A stretch of DNA of 64,000 nt from Steromphala cineraria (GCA_916613615.1 OU744732.1:26918673-26982672); one strand, 5' to 3'; positions 41,246 through 56,400 are shown, numbered from the stretch's first letter. The notes: a model not told the origin generated them from the letters alone. Made by a program: numbers and translations.

Positions 41246-44200
41246 TCCCAATTTGGTGAGACCTGTAAAAGGCGGAACAGGGTAAGGCGAAACCCAAAGT
41301 TCCGGGGCTGCTCTGCTTTTGCGGTATCCCGCAAACGCTAATCTAGTTGTGTCTCTTTCTATTTGCATATTTTGTAGTTCACAACTGTTATTATCAAACT
41401 CAGAACAGATTTCCCCTTTTAGCTATATCTATAAGATTATTGTTTATATAGAAATGATGATATATATAGAAGTCTGTTTTTCATATATAATTTTGATTAA
41501 TGGTATGCAATTATACATTACTAATAAGCTAAATAACCAAGGTATTGACCGAATAATCAAGTTCATAATTATTGTTTTATAGTGGATCGGCTATAAAACG
41601 TCAAGTACGGCCTATCGGCTCAATTCTTAGCACGGACCGACCAGTGACGTCAACTCGAGTCTACATCACTTCCTGTCGACGGCCACATGACTCTTGACCA
41701 ATCGGATTGCCGGAAAAATAAGCTCGCATAACAAAATGTAATGATAACATCTTTTGACCGTTTCGACCGAAATGTTTCAGAATATCTGTTAAATTGATTA
41801 AACAAACTTGTGTTCAGCAATTGTGTGTAATTAAGTTATACAATGCAAACAGAAGGAGGTTTATGCATACAGACAGATATTTTATTTCATCTAAATGTCT
41901 GTGTCTGCCTATACAGTCATGTGCTCAAGCGAAAGATAACCAAAGGCTGAAGGCTTTAGGGAAGTATTTGAAACATAAAGATAGGATATGAAATGTGGGT
42001 CTGTTTATGGTACATTTTCAAGTATGTCACGTTCAATGTCTTAAAGATATTGCGTTGATTTTAAGTATATATGCGACTATTTAGACAAAAACCAAATTTG
42101 ACTACGTTCTCATTTGTTCTGCAAAAATGTACTTGATTCTGACTGCTTTATTTTGGGGAACTTTGTCCAACCCTACCATACACAGACACACTTAACTTTA
42201 AAGCTCTTGATTTGGATTTATAATAAAATTATATCTCACCTGTCGTGTATACTTTGAGAGTAACTATATATGCCAGATACCAACACGCTCCTGTAACTGT
42301 AAGTTATTTCTGCCTGTGGCTTCTATATTTCAATCGTAGCATCTATCTGGGCCAGCCACATTTAAAAGAAGATGCCAGTGGCTGTGCAATGAACTAGACA
42401 GAAACATTAGTTTAAAAATAAACAGAAAATTATAGCATTCTGAAGGCGATCTATATTCAAGTGAAATTCTTCTTGAAATATGTGTTCTTAAGCTTGTATA
42501 CGCATAGATGTATCAAAAGCTTTCTGTCTCTTCTCCATTGGGACCACATTCGATGACATAACATGATCAAATTTAATCCTATGTTATGTCTTCGAAAATC
42601 GAATTTATTTGATGAAATGTTACATTTATAATTTTATGAATCCTTGTATTATCCTTGACATTTTAAAATATGTTTATATCTCTAATGAATAACCATAGTA
42701 ACTCTCATTTAGAAAATTTGTCCATTTATATACACAAAGCGTTTATGTTTAGAAAGAATTAATGTGTTACAACCTGTAAATGAGTAATCATTGTACTACA
42801 TGCACGTGGCCTATATATCAGTGTGGAAATAAACTATGACATCCATGTTAACCTATTATCAAATCATGGTTAATTAACTGTAAACCAGTCGCTAGGTAGA
42901 ACCCAGGACATGTATATAAATTGTTTAGTAAATTAGTAAAACTTTACTTAGTGATAATATGGTTCGTTTCAACGGACTATAAGCTGGTATAAGGCTGACG
43001 TGTTTACAGTGCTAGTTTTATTCGTGTTTGATAAAATCTCACTTCATTTGCCTTAGGTGAGTCTTTGTTAAATGGAAGGGTTAAAACACCCCTTTCTCCT
43101 GTCGTTGCATTCAGAAATAGTTTATGTAGCTTTTGTAAATTAAACAAGATGATGTGAAAAGTGGGATTTCATTGTCGATTTAATTCAATTCATTCATTCA
43201 GCAACCATGAGGCTTTTCCCCCCAGCTTACTGTATTTACATTGTACACATACAGAGCAAAGTTTCTTAATACAGTACTGTTATCGTCAGACACCAACATT
43301 ATTTGATTTATACAAAGAGACCCATGTGTTTTAATGTACACGTATATATGGCAAAAAAAGATATTCATTATATAAAATCCTCCGTACCAATGTGACTTAA
43401 TCTCAGATGCTTTGGCTTATTGATATATTTACCAGTTTCCATATTTAATTGATGTGAACTGCAAAGACACTCTGCAGGAGCAATATGGACTTTCTTCATG
43501 CCTTTTTTTTTTTTCACTGTCTATCTTTCGTTCTGTCTGTATGCCTCTCTCTGTTTATCCCTCTCCATCTCCATGTGTACATGTGTATAGCTGTTTTTTA
43601 AAACTATATGAAGTTAAAATACTTCTTGTAATTTAAAAAATAGTACCAAAGCTTGATTTATATTTTTACTATGACATCATTTTGTTACTTTAATACCAAT
43701 TTCAAATTATAGAACATTTTTGTTTATATTGTGAATGCACAAGAGTTCGTCATGTTAATGTTTGCGTTTACTTTGTAGTTAATACACAGAAAATATTTCT
43801 ATAATCATAGTTATTTTGTCCTTTTACACTTGACCATTGCTATAATAACGATATCAGATATATCCGAAACATATTGGTAACTTCACAAGGACGGCATTGT
43901 TGATATATATGCACTTTTTGCGTATAAGATTTTACTATTTTCAAGCCTCTGGGATGTTTTTCAGCCAATTATAATGGGAACCATATTAATGTTTACTTCT
44001 CTATCAAGAGCCCTTCCTCACTGAACCGAACTGACCCTCGTAGAAAGGCGATCACAAAGCGTCACAAGAAAGACGCCTGATATCAAATATCATGCTTGTT
44101 TTTCACAGCATCGCAATAACAAACTCTATGCTGACCATTCTGACGATCCGAATGCTTCCGGAAACACTCGAAGTAATACGCTTGGTTTTTCCGTCTTAAC

Positions 44201-44278
44201 TGAGTCAGAAAATTACGTTATATAAATTGTATGGTGCCCCTTATCCATACCTAATGATGGGGTCAAGTCGAGTGATGG

Positions 44279-44286
44279 TATATAAA
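44279..44286 (+). promoter_or_regulatory. TATA box of the CAP-domain gene
   Basis: TATATAAA in GGTATATAAAGCATGC, 104 bp before the ATG at 44390; expected transcription start near 44310. Confidence 0.65.
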
Positions 44287-44389
44287 GCATGCATGCTGCA
44301 AGCTTCCCCAACCCTCCCTACTTGCTACCACCAGTAGGACAAGTCCTGCTTCCTTTGCTTCCTATCAGTAGGACTAGACCTGCCTCGCT

Positions 44390-44477
44390 ATGCTGCTACC
44401 GCTGACCTGTCTCACTGTGTGTCTCGGGCTCGTCCTACAGTCTGAAGCTAACGGACTCCTCACACTACAGAATCAAG
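44390..44477 (+). CDS. CAP gene exon 1: signal peptide
   Basis: ATG at 44390; hydrophobic LTCLTVCLGLVLQ then SEANG cleavage-like site; ends in phase 1 at CAAG|GTTAGC. Confidence 0.82.
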
Positions 44478-47400
44478 GTTAGCCTTTTACTTTTCTTATA
44501 TTCCATCTGACATTTTATCAAATGGTTTGCTTTTTATTTTCTCTCTGACATTTTATCAACAAGTTTTTTATTTTCTCTGTGATATTTTGTTTTAATGCCT
44601 TACTTTTCTCGTTTCTATTTGACATTTTATCAATTGTCCTACGTTTTTATTTTCTCATAGATGATTTTCCATCTGACACTTTAGCAATGCCTTTTTGTTA
44701 ATGCCTCACTTTTCTCGTTTTCTATCTGACATTATCAATTGTCCTACGTTTTTATTTTCTCATAGATGATTTTCCATCTGACACTTAGTAATGCCTTACC
44801 TTTCCTATTTTCCATTTGATATCTTATCAAATGCCTCGTTTTCTCATATTCCATCTGACACTTTATTAAATGTCTTTCTTTTTTTATTTTCTCACTGACG
44901 TTTTATCAAATGCCCGAACTTTCTTTTTTTCCATCTGACACTTTATTAAATGAATCGTTTTTTCTTATTTCCGGTCTGACACTCTATTACATGTCTTGTT
45001 TTTGTTATAAATCATCTGACACTTTATTCAATGCATGACCTATATTTTATCACATTCCTTATTTGTCTTATTTTCTATCTGACATACTTTGCCTGTTTGC
45101 TTTCTGAAACTAAAGCAACAACGGCCAATACAGTAGCTCCGGTCTTCACATTTTGAAATATTGTTTACATATATTTAATATACATTTCTATCAATGTACA
45201 TGTAAATACGTGTTAAAATAACAGACTTTGCATCTTTTTTTTACGTTGTAAGCTTCAACAATTAAGTGTGACTTGCGCTGAAGAAATTAATATTTATCAT
45301 ATCTTTCTTGCCCCACGTCACAATTTGACAGATTCAGATTTTAAATTTTGGTAATCGATATCAATATGTAAGTCCACGCATGGTTTAAACAAAAAATCAT
45401 ATCAAGAGCTAATCTTCCTAAAACATCCTTATCCTAGGCGAAAATTATCGGCAACCGTTCTTTCCACAACTCTTGAAGCAATATACATCCTAGTCTGTCA
45501 TCCAGACCCTAAAGCAAAATATTAAATTGACGACAAACATAGTCTAGAAAATTATAGCAAGTCTAGATGCCTTAGCTTTAGGAATCAAGGCATTGCTTGG
45601 GCTCCTTGTTGTTTTACTATTTGTAATTTTAGTAAAATGTTGTTGATAATGGAAAAACTTATTTCTGAGACTAGATGTTAGTCTATATACATCCAACTGA
45701 GCGCCCAAATATAGTCGACAAGAGACTAAATAGTCTTATCAGTTATCATACCCTTCAATATCCTCCCCCTTCATCTCCTAACATTTCTAAAGGACCTGAT
45801 GCCCCTTGTTGTTTACAGTTTGTTACTGTGAATTTCTCTTCTTTATGTTTCCTTATAAGAACTACATTTCAGTTCATTATAAGGAACAAAAGTTCTGTCA
45901 AAGGGTATATATTTGTTGAGTGTAACAATGACCGTTTAATATGACCCTGTCGACGAATGATATATGGTGACATTAATGATTTCTTACTCAGTTACTTGTC
46001 GGATATTTTAAACGTTTTTGTTGTTTGTATTGAATTTTCCCAAACTCCAAAAGACAGATTTCCCAAAAGACAGAAAGCTTAAAACAACACTTTTCACGGT
46101 TGACAAATTATGTGTAAAATGGGCTCTACTCTTTAAAAATAATGGAACGAGCCAGGTAAAAGAAGACAGAATTCCCAAAAGACAGAAAAGACACTTTTAA
46201 GATAAATTAATATTTTCATTTGATGCACCACTGAGAAAGAGGGACAGAGACTATTGCTATATCTTAAAGTATTTTTACATGTTTATATTATAACAAAGCA
46301 TTAATCTCACAAACTTAGGTTAAGGTGAATCTATTTGTTTTGAAAATTGTTCAGAACAAATATAACATGTCCACAAACTCTGATCTATTAAGGCATACTT
46401 TCTTTCCTGTTACCAAATGTTTTAGAAGGATAAGAAGATAATAAACGAGTAGATGTTAGAAAATACTTTTTAAAAAATATTCTCAGAAGAAAAGGATAGG
46501 TAATATATCTGTGATACCATCGATTTTTGTAAAAGCCTAGTTTCATATACATTTTGACTTAGTTTCTATCCTGTTATCAAAACTTTCTTTCCTGTTACCA
46601 ATGTTGTCAAGAAGATGAAGTTTGTGAAATTATTTGCTTTTTTCAAATTAAATACATATCTGAAAAGAAGTAAAAATAATGATATAGACATCTTTTTCCC
46701 TTGTTGTTGCCTCAAATTATTTTAAAATTACTTTATATATCATAGATGACTACATTTCTGTCCTGTTACCAACATTTTATTTCCTGTTACTGAACATAAG
46801 GTAACACATGACACCAGCCTCAAATTCAAGTAAAGGGGGAATCTTTGTGCTTTTTTCAGTTTTAGTTCATGGTAACAGGATAGGGGAAAATTGTGACACA
46901 ATAAAAGAAGCTCTGAATTTGTTTATTACTTTTATTATCATATCCTTATCAACAACTTAAAACATGCATTAAGTGTTTTCATACCTCTCAGGGTATTTGT
47001 CATATGAGGACATTCTGATAAAAGTGTTAAAAGGTGTGCATTTCATCTGCTAGAGATGTGGTATGATATTTGTAGGGATGATATTATATGAAAATTGTCA
47101 AAGGAAGTGTCATAGATATATGGATTTGTTTATTGTTTTAACTTGAACTTGAGAATCGTGACTGTCTAGAAATCTAGACTAAATCCAAAGAGTATGTACT
47201 GTCAACTTGCGTTCAAAAATCCTCGTTTTCTTTCCGTATTATGTGAAAAAAGCGGATTATGTAAATCAGTAAAATAAATGAATTTATTGATAGAATATAC
47301 AAAGATTAGTGCAATGAGAAAAAAGTCAGTACCTATTAATGACATCATTTCAAAATTCTTATGATTTCGTTAAGCCAAAGGCAGTAATTGTTGTCAAATT

Positions 47401-50400
47401 CAAAATTCTTAAGCAACGAAAATGTTCAATCAATGATAATTGTTTTAAAATCATGTGATAATAATTCGTTAATTGCATGTATGTTATAACAGAAATGTCA
47501 AATCGAATTTCGTTTTTAAAATAACCACAAAAAGGACTTGATCTCTGTTTTAGCACCAATGGCATCTGTTGTTTTTCTCGAAACGCTTAATTATGCACAA
47601 ATGAATTGAAAAAAATCACACGAAAAACTTTACATTATCACCATTTCGGAGGTCGATGTATATTTGATTCAATGTATATTTGAGAATGTCAAGATGATGA
47701 GATCATACACCGTGTCAATAATAGATTATCAATAGGAAACTCACTAAATCTACACTAAGAGCAAACAAAGCACACATACCATTCCAGGGCCGCTGTACAC
47801 AGAGTTAACTCCAGAGCAATCATACAATGCACGAAACAGGGATAACAGCAGGCTTAATTGCGCTATAGATCCATGTCAATCCATAGTAAATAAATGTTTC
47901 TGCACAACATGTTGACCTTAACAATCAACACATAATTGGTCAATGGCAAAGTACCAAAATATTAACCAATGAAATAAATGAATGCATCCCAAAAGTGCGT
48001 TTACCTACATGAGACCTGCATGCGATGGCATAGCAGAGCAATAAGGATTATGGTTACATTGGTTCGAGGTCTAAACTAGTCGAATGACAATGATTGCATT
48101 GCAAATGGGTGTGTCCCTCTACAGTGATAACCTTACATGCACATTAATTATTAACCATCTGCTGTATGGTATATATAAATATTTATGACTTCGACCATAT
48201 CACTCGACACCAGGACCAAAACCCTATAAACTAAGCATATCGAGACAAAATGGTCCAATATGAGACAAGCTTGCCAAATTTGTTTCTCAATTCAAATATC
48301 ATTTCAATTTCTTTCGATTATGAAACGTCTTATATAAAAAATCAACAATTAAGCATATTAAGCATTGTCAAAAATGTGTTGAACCTTCCATGCGGACTTC
48401 AGTTAAGATATTAAGTTCGATAACAAATACGGGAATTACAAAATGGCAGGACTTTATACATCTAAGACGCAGTTGTAAGTAACTGAACCTTTGGGATGCA
48501 GTTGGCTGTATCACTTCAGAGACCTTGGTCAACAGCATAATTTATATTTTCTAAGAGTGTATCATAGATAACCATCTTTATGTTACAGCAACTAAACACC
48601 GTCAACTCTGCCATGTAAGAGGAAACAAAGCTAATTACTATTATGCAGCTGTTGCCTGAGTATTGTTTATATGCAAACGTTCAATGAAAAATAAGTATAG
48701 ACATTCTGAACTATCTCCTTGATATCAGCTATTAGTTGCAAATTAGTGTGCCCTTATTATAACAATATTCAATATAGATATTTTACATGAGTGTGGACTG
48801 ACCACAAAATGCTTCATAGCAGTGCGTAATTGTGCCTTTCATTCCTACGTGATACTGCGTGTAATTCAATATACTACAAATTTACATTCACATCAAACCA
48901 TATACTTTGGAATAGCACAAGTTCAGGAACAAATCTGCACATGATAAACATTCTATATCAAATGTAACGTGACATCATTATATATTTGGTCACGCTATAT
49001 GTACTATTATTGTTTTTATGGTCAGGTAATACCGTCAACATTTACCTGGAGGATAAAACATTCATTTTTGAAACTATTCAGATAAATGAATTCTTGGAAC
49101 ATACAAAATGTTATCAAGTCTTTTCTCAGTAAACCTGTGTTGAAGTACACGATTTACTTCTGAATATACATGTCTGCTTCACAATCACAAGTTCTGTTTT
49201 ACCCACTATGCCATCCCACTGTTCATTTGACCTTCTTTACTTATTAAGCATGTATAACGAACCGACAGTTTTTCTGTTTACAAATATTCGACTGTAAGTT
49301 CAGTAACCCCTACAGTTCATCCAAGTTCACTGTCGCAATGTCTACATGTGTAGAGCGACCCGTGCTGTACTGGTATATATAGGCGGTGTGATGAAACAAG
49401 TGTACACAATACCACCAGGTGGCAGCTTCCTGAACGTGTACAGTGATGAAGGAGACTCGGCTACTTGAATGTGACACACCTGGATGTAAGTCTGGAACAC
49501 ACTTACAGACACACCTTGTCCTCGGGCAGACATAACGTGTATTGTTGTGTTTTTGTGTTAAGGTTTACGGCCTGTGCTTAATACAATGGCATTTTTGGTT
49601 TGGGGGGCATTTCTTAAATTTAGGTTTTTTAAGTTCTTCGCGCATATTTCGGGGTTTTCAACTTGGTCTCATGTATTATATTGTTTGTTTTTCCTTTCTT
49701 ATTCCAAGCTATTAAAGCGTCTTTCATTCAATAAATTTCATATTTATTTGTGCTGTGCCTCGTTATTGTGCTGTTGTCCAAAGCTTAAAGGGGCAGTAGC
49801 ACGTTTTTAGGGGGAATGTAAGGTGATGTCTGGAAAATTAAAATTAATGGTTCCAATTGAAAGACAATGCATTTCAACTAAATGGTCCAGTAATAGTTCA
49901 AATATATAACGTAAAGTTTAGCTATGCAATTCTTTTTTCTTTCACAAAATGAATTAAAGGTGTTCACACAAAATGGCCGACGATGGATTTTATGTGAATC
50001 TTCATACTTTGTCCTCTCACAATGGATGATTGACTTGTGTAATGAGATTTTCGACACTGTCAACATAATACATTTAACATTAACTTTCAATTATCAGTGA
50101 AAATTTTAAAATATAAAATTATCAAAAAACGTGCTACTGCCTCTTTAAGCGTATGAAAGCTTTACATTATTGAAAATATTGTTAATTTGATCAGAAGCTT
50201 TGGCGAATTCATGATTGCCTTGTACATAGCCCTTCTAATACTGTACTTTATGACAACAGGAAATTGAGAATAATCAATACTCAATCACAAATACGATGTC
50301 GATAAAATATATCCTCCCCATAAACAATAAGCTATTGTTCTTGTATATGGAGAGGATATATTTCATCTACATAGTATTTGTACTTGATAATTAATTATTC

Positions 50401-53400
50401 TCAATTTCCTGTGTTTATGACATACGACGGCAGTCATTTCGGGATTCATATTTTTCATATTTTTCCCTAGGGCAAAAATAAGTTTTGTATTGAAGCATAA
50501 TTTAAGTATTTTCTGAATTTCACGACTTTAATGATAAACAGATAGTATATTCGTGCCCCTAACATACAATGTATAGGAAACCAATTCCTAAATATCAGCA
50601 TATCCGTTGCTCTTGCTACGGTAATACCTACATTAGGCACTCGTGTCGTAAAGATTGTATGTCGTGGACACTCTTATACTATCCTCTATATAAGTGGACA
50701 CACTGTGAAACAACGGTGAAGATTCGTCAATGAAAGACGGGATGCTGAATGCTAAAACGCCGATAAGGGCTGATATTTCGTCCAAGCGGAACTCAACAAC
50801 CAACTTACTCACTCAACCAAAAGAGTGATAGGTACTTTTACTGAAAGTGTGCCGTTGCACGAGATTAAGATCGATATGCTTTTATTTGAAAACGTCTTCT
50901 TTGATCTATTTGTAATTGTTGGTGTTTTAAGCATTCTCACGGAAGATTAAAATGTTGTTAGTTGTCTTGTTAAAACAAGACCTTGAAAACTGTGATTATA
51001 TATTCTGAGAATACTAAACGCGTCCCGTTGAATATCATTTATGAAACTAACGAATAACATTCGGTCTGTGCGCAATGTCATTATGTAGATTTATCAAACA
51101 ACAGTATCTTGAACTTGGGAATAATACACAATATCAACGTTTTCCCTATTTGTCAATTTTTAATTAGTAAACATTGCTTCAATTTTTAAATGAGAAATTG
51201 TAAGCGGTGGGGGGACCAGGGCCTGTGCGTCCCCTTTTCACTACAATAGAGATAATGAGTCGTTTTCTTGCAATATACTAATGAACGTTTGAACATACAT
51301 GTATATTGGACATATCTTAACTTTATTACAATAATTGTTAAAAGGGCCTAAAGTAACTAGTTTAAACAACCTTCCATTTAATACTATTTTTATTAAACGA
51401 GTTAATGATTATGTATAAAACTAGAGAAAGCAAATGTGATACGAAATCCTTCCAATGACTAATAACAAGACACAGTGTAAGTATCGGAAGGTAAGAATGA
51501 ATCAAGCCTAGTAAAGGAAATATACTACATATCCATGTCAAACTGCCGTGGCCTTTTTATCTCAAACAACCAGAAAAACAAGACATACCTGGCTGATTCA
51601 TCTGCCTTCACCTGCTCAAATTAGTTCAGGTGTCCGGTTCACCTATGTGACGCATTCTGAAATAGCTTGAAGTTGATATGATGGCCTAGCTGACTGTTAT
51701 ACAAGACGTGTTGATGAGTGTCAATTAGCACCATTAACTTCCATGATTAACTTCACTGTTTACCGGTCGATTGGTTTCCCACGATTTATTATTTCGGTTC
51801 CTTGACCATTTGGATGCCATGTACATTTTAAAGTAGAAATGGAACATAATTATGATGACCAATGCAAAAGAGCTGTCTTCAACGTATAAAACGCTGAATA
51901 TTATACGACTAAGCCTACGGATGACAGAAAATATATAGAAATTTCCTTTATAGATTTCATAAGCAGTAAGTTCAAAACAGGAAGATGTCTATTGAAATCT
52001 TTATGTCTTTGCCTAATGATGCATTTTGACTATTATACCGCAATAATATTATCGATTCATCATAAAAAAAACCTGAGTCAGTGTGAAAAAACAGATATCG
52101 ATAAAAGACAAAAAATTAAAAACGTCAATTTATGTACATGTAACTAGGACATAGGCTTATTTAGTAATACTTGGTAACGTAAATTATCATACATCGCCAT
52201 TTACTGTTTCATAAATTTTTTTGAAACGCAGATTGTCTGAAATGATAGTACAGGTGATAAAGCCAAGATTTAAATATTTGAAAAGCTTATGTTAAAGTTA
52301 TTTCATGTGATATATCACTTAATTATGTCTGTTTTACTTTGAAACAGAAGTCTGTTAAGAAATCCGACTTAATGAGTTTTATTCAGGAAAACCTTCACTT
52401 AAAATTAGTATACACTGACGTATGCATTAAGCGTCGTCAGATACATTCATTAGCTTAGATATTACAGGCGGTAAAGCCATGTTAACAAATTCAAAAACTC
52501 ATGTAATAAGTTATCATTTTAATGTAAGTTATATGTATATGTACACCAAGGGGCAAAAGAAACGATACCATATAAATTGCATGATAGATTAAGCTACGGG
52601 TGATAGTGACGGTTGAAACAGGGTTATTTCATGTCTTCAAGAGCAAACTAAGTTTTTGATTACAAAGCTATATCTGTTCACACTTTTTAAAAACACGCTT
52701 TTCAAAAAAGCCGTTCAAAAATCTCCTTAACTAGACGAGATAGGATAGTGAAAATTGTCCTTATTTTTAAACCAACTTACAGACAAAATGCATCAACAAA
52801 TAAATTTCTATCAAGGTCTTTCATAACTTCTTGAGAGGCATTTAAGAAGTTGGAATGACAATAATGCTGAGAAATATATTGATGACAACTTCTTTGTTCA
52901 TTGTATGCGACGTTTCGACACAGATTTTTGTGTCGTTCTCAAGCATACAATGAACAAAGAAGTTGTCATCCATATATCCCTCAGCATTAAGGTCTTTCAT
53001 ATTGATAAGATCTATAAATTTCATAATTTATAAATTTCATAATGTATTTATTCCAATTCCAGATTATGACCAAAATAATATTGAAAAAGCTGTTTTGGGA
53101 CCCCTCGCGTATTTGAACAGTCATACATTTATAAGTATCATATATTGATGTTTGAAACTGTGAGTACTTCTAAACAACTGATTTGCCTATCACAAGGGTT
53201 CGTAGTCGCATTTCATTCACAACAGGATTTTGTTATGTACTCTTTTGAAAAGTTGGTATCGTTTCTTTTGCCCCTGAGTGCATGTTTGTAAAGTTAACAA
53301 GTTTGTCAACAAGAGAAAGCTTGCAATAAAATCATATCGCTATTGTCACTTCTTCATCATTGATTTACTGTCTTCACGTTAAGCATAATAATTGTATATA

Positions 53401-56400
53401 AAATTTTAAGTAATGTACACCATATATTCGACACAGATATGACACGTTAAGGATTTATGATTTGTTCGCTCTAACCTAAAACGCTAAGGAGAAAGAAGAC
53501 AGCTTTGCCGAACCACCTACACTGTTTCTCTTATCCTTCAATCTCAGGGGATTCCAGCTCCAAGAACTGTATCTATATATCAGCGGTATTTCGTAAGAGA
53601 ACACCTAATTTCCAATATATATGATAACACTGCAAGCCGATCTCCTCCAGAGGATGTCCCTGTAATAGAGAAAGCCAGGGTTTCCCGGGGGTTCAACATG
53701 CAGGGATTTATAAACACTTGTCTTATTCTATCCTTAATAAAACTGTCAGTTTATCTGCCACGTATATGTTATACTCAATAGAAAATGAATTCCTAACAGA
53801 GATATCTTGACAACTTAATTCCAGACCTCATGCAAGCCAAATACTCCAGATACAAAACGGTGTCAACAGGATTCTGAAGGTCTTCAACAGATTTGCTTCC
53901 TATACATGCGGAATGAGTCAATTAGAGAGCAATAACCGCCTAAATGTAACAAGATGTTCAGTGTGAAAGGTTTCAGATCTCATAAATAATAGGGAGAACT
54001 ATCCCATTGTTGTCAGATGCTGGAATCTGGATTACAGTAGCTTTGACAATGACTGCTTGCATAGCGATAAGGAATATTGCCTATATACTTGACAAACAGA
54101 TAAGGAATGTATGTATATATTAAATGCATGTACACCACTATATACTTAAGTGCGTCCTGTATACCTGTATTTCATACGAAGACAGTGCATTCTCTAAAAA
54201 CGGACATCTCCTTTAAGACATTTCTTTTCCATGGAAACCATATCATGTCAAGTTGTCTCTGTTATCAGTTTCATACAGGAGGCTCCCTCGTATCCGACAT
54301 CTTTCGGAGTTCTTTACTTTAAAGGGGCAGTAGCACGTTTTTAGGGGGAATATAAGGTGATGTCAGGACAATGAAAATTAATGGTTCCAATTGAGAGACA
54401 ATGTCTTTAAGCTAAATGGAGCAGTAATATTAACTATTCAAATATATAACAGAAAGGTTAGCCATGCGATTTCCTTTTCTTACACAAAATGAATTAAAGG
54501 TGTTCACACAAAATGGATTTTATATGAATTTTCATACTTTGTCTTCTGTCTATGGATTATTGGCTTGTGTAATGAGATTTTTTACACTGTCAAAATAATG
54601 CATTTAGCATTAACTAACACTTATCAGTGAAACTTTTAAAATATAAAATTATCAAAAAACGTGCTACTGCCCCTTTAAGGCAAAACAATATGTAAAAAAT
54701 CTAAAAACAAATTGATGTCTTTAATTTTTAACTTCACATGTACGGTATGTATATTTGTATATATTTGTATTGATGTGTTCATTGGGCCTTCAAACTTCAT
54801 TTATAACAATTGTATCATAAATTCGGTGATTGTTACGTTAAGTTCAATCCTTAACTCGATATCTAACAAAAACTTAAACTCAAGCTAACATGTTTAATGC
54901 ATCGTTCGTAAAGCAACCACAGTCAGTGCATCCTTGAAAAATGTTTACAACACGCTCTGTAAACAAGCAGAGATTATCGAATCTGACAGCTAACATCGCA
55001 TGAATGAGCAAAAAGGATTTGTTACATCATACATGTCCACGATAAGTCACGTTATATCATAATGTTTGTAAATGCTCATGCTAAACTATTTAGAGAATTC
55101 TCGGTCAATGCTATTATGTGTTTCGTGTACCACCCTTCTGCCCGTTGTTTAGTGGTTCTTCTCAGTGTTTGACTTAAACTCAGGAGAACAGAGTTTAGCT
55201 TCTAGCGGGAATGGTTTGCATAACTAGAAGCAGTGAATTAGACATATATCAGTTGTCTTATGTCATACACCTGTAGGTAAATTGTTATCGACGATTGGTC
55301 ATCCTTTTTGATGTTTATGCTGTTAATGGACATTTTAAGTTTCCCTTAACAGTAAACAAACAGGCAGCTTCACCTTAGTCTAACAAGTTATAAAGATGTA
55401 TCTTTATCTGATTCAACACTTCTGACTATTGATTGTTGTTTTCTGAAACACGAAAGATTTGAAGATCTAATAGTATGCAAATATTCTTGTTTCTTACATG
55501 GATAAGTCATACACAATTAATTACATACTACATTTAAACAATACTATGTTGAGTTTTTTATATGTTTGACCAAACAATAAACAAACATTACATGGTTTTG
55601 AAGGAAAATTTTCTCATCAAATTCATATTAGGTTAAAGTGAATTCATGTCATATAAATGTTGTGATTTGTCGATCTTTTAGAGAAGAAGCATTTTGATAT
55701 CTTAAATTTCTAGTGTTTTTACATTCTAGAAAAGAACCAATACCTCCGCTACCCAAGAGGTAGTATTAAAGTCTCGAACAGGAAACATTGACAATATTTG
55801 ATACGTTTTTTTATGAAATCTATTTGTTTAAGTAATTATACTTTTGCTCCTTCAGAGGGGCGGTTTGGCAACTTTATAAACGATGTCCCCGCTCCTGAAG
55901 GTAGCGGCGCTGTTGGCGTGGCAGATGCTCTGAAAACTCCTTACCAGGTGCCGAAACGCAAAGCTGAGGTAAATTATATAGAGGATTATGACCGAATCCG
56001 ACCGATCCAGGGGCGGATACAGGATTTAAGTTCTGAAGGGTGCACCAAATGATTGAATAAAATGATTACCTTGAATCAACGAATATGAGTCAACGGGAAG
56101 ATTTAATTGTAACTTAAGGTCCTATGCCCTCCGCTGATTAGATATTGTATGAGAAGTTAAAGACATTTGCTATGATTGGAAATCTCATGCGAGGAGTGCA
56201 CCGCCGTACCCCTCTTCTGAATCCGCCAATGCGGCCTTTCTATGGAACGTCCGGGGGATCTCTCTGTTTTTATCAAAAACATAAGTTATTCGTTATAAAG
56301 ATGAATCGACCACTTTTCTTTTAAAATACAAAGCTCAATTGAAATTACTACAATCATGTATTTCATAACATCATGGTGAACTGTTTCACGTTCAGTCGTT

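Larger units (their letters stand above)
36659..44270. other. Gene-poor region between HS6ST-like D and the CAP gene
   Basis: No protein-coding gene recognised. Holds SINE-like copy 2, MITE copy 4, a (CGC)n run and a duplicated AGGTCA-rich repeat. Short open frames (for example about 39337-39543) have no recognisable homology. Confidence 0.5.
44478..55855 (+). other. CAP gene first intron, about 11.4 kb
   Basis: Holds the T-rich array, two family 1 MITEs (49785-50149, 54319-54678), a palindrome at 50250-50423 and a nested MITE at 52542-53282. No other gene recognised. A TATATATA near 49373 has no recognisable exon behind it. Confidence 0.65.

Noticed and set aside
49340..49533. Alternative promoter and first exon for the CAP gene (TATATATA near 49373)
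   Set aside because: No signal-peptide-like exon with a donor of matching phase follows; the short ATG frame stops after 25 codons.
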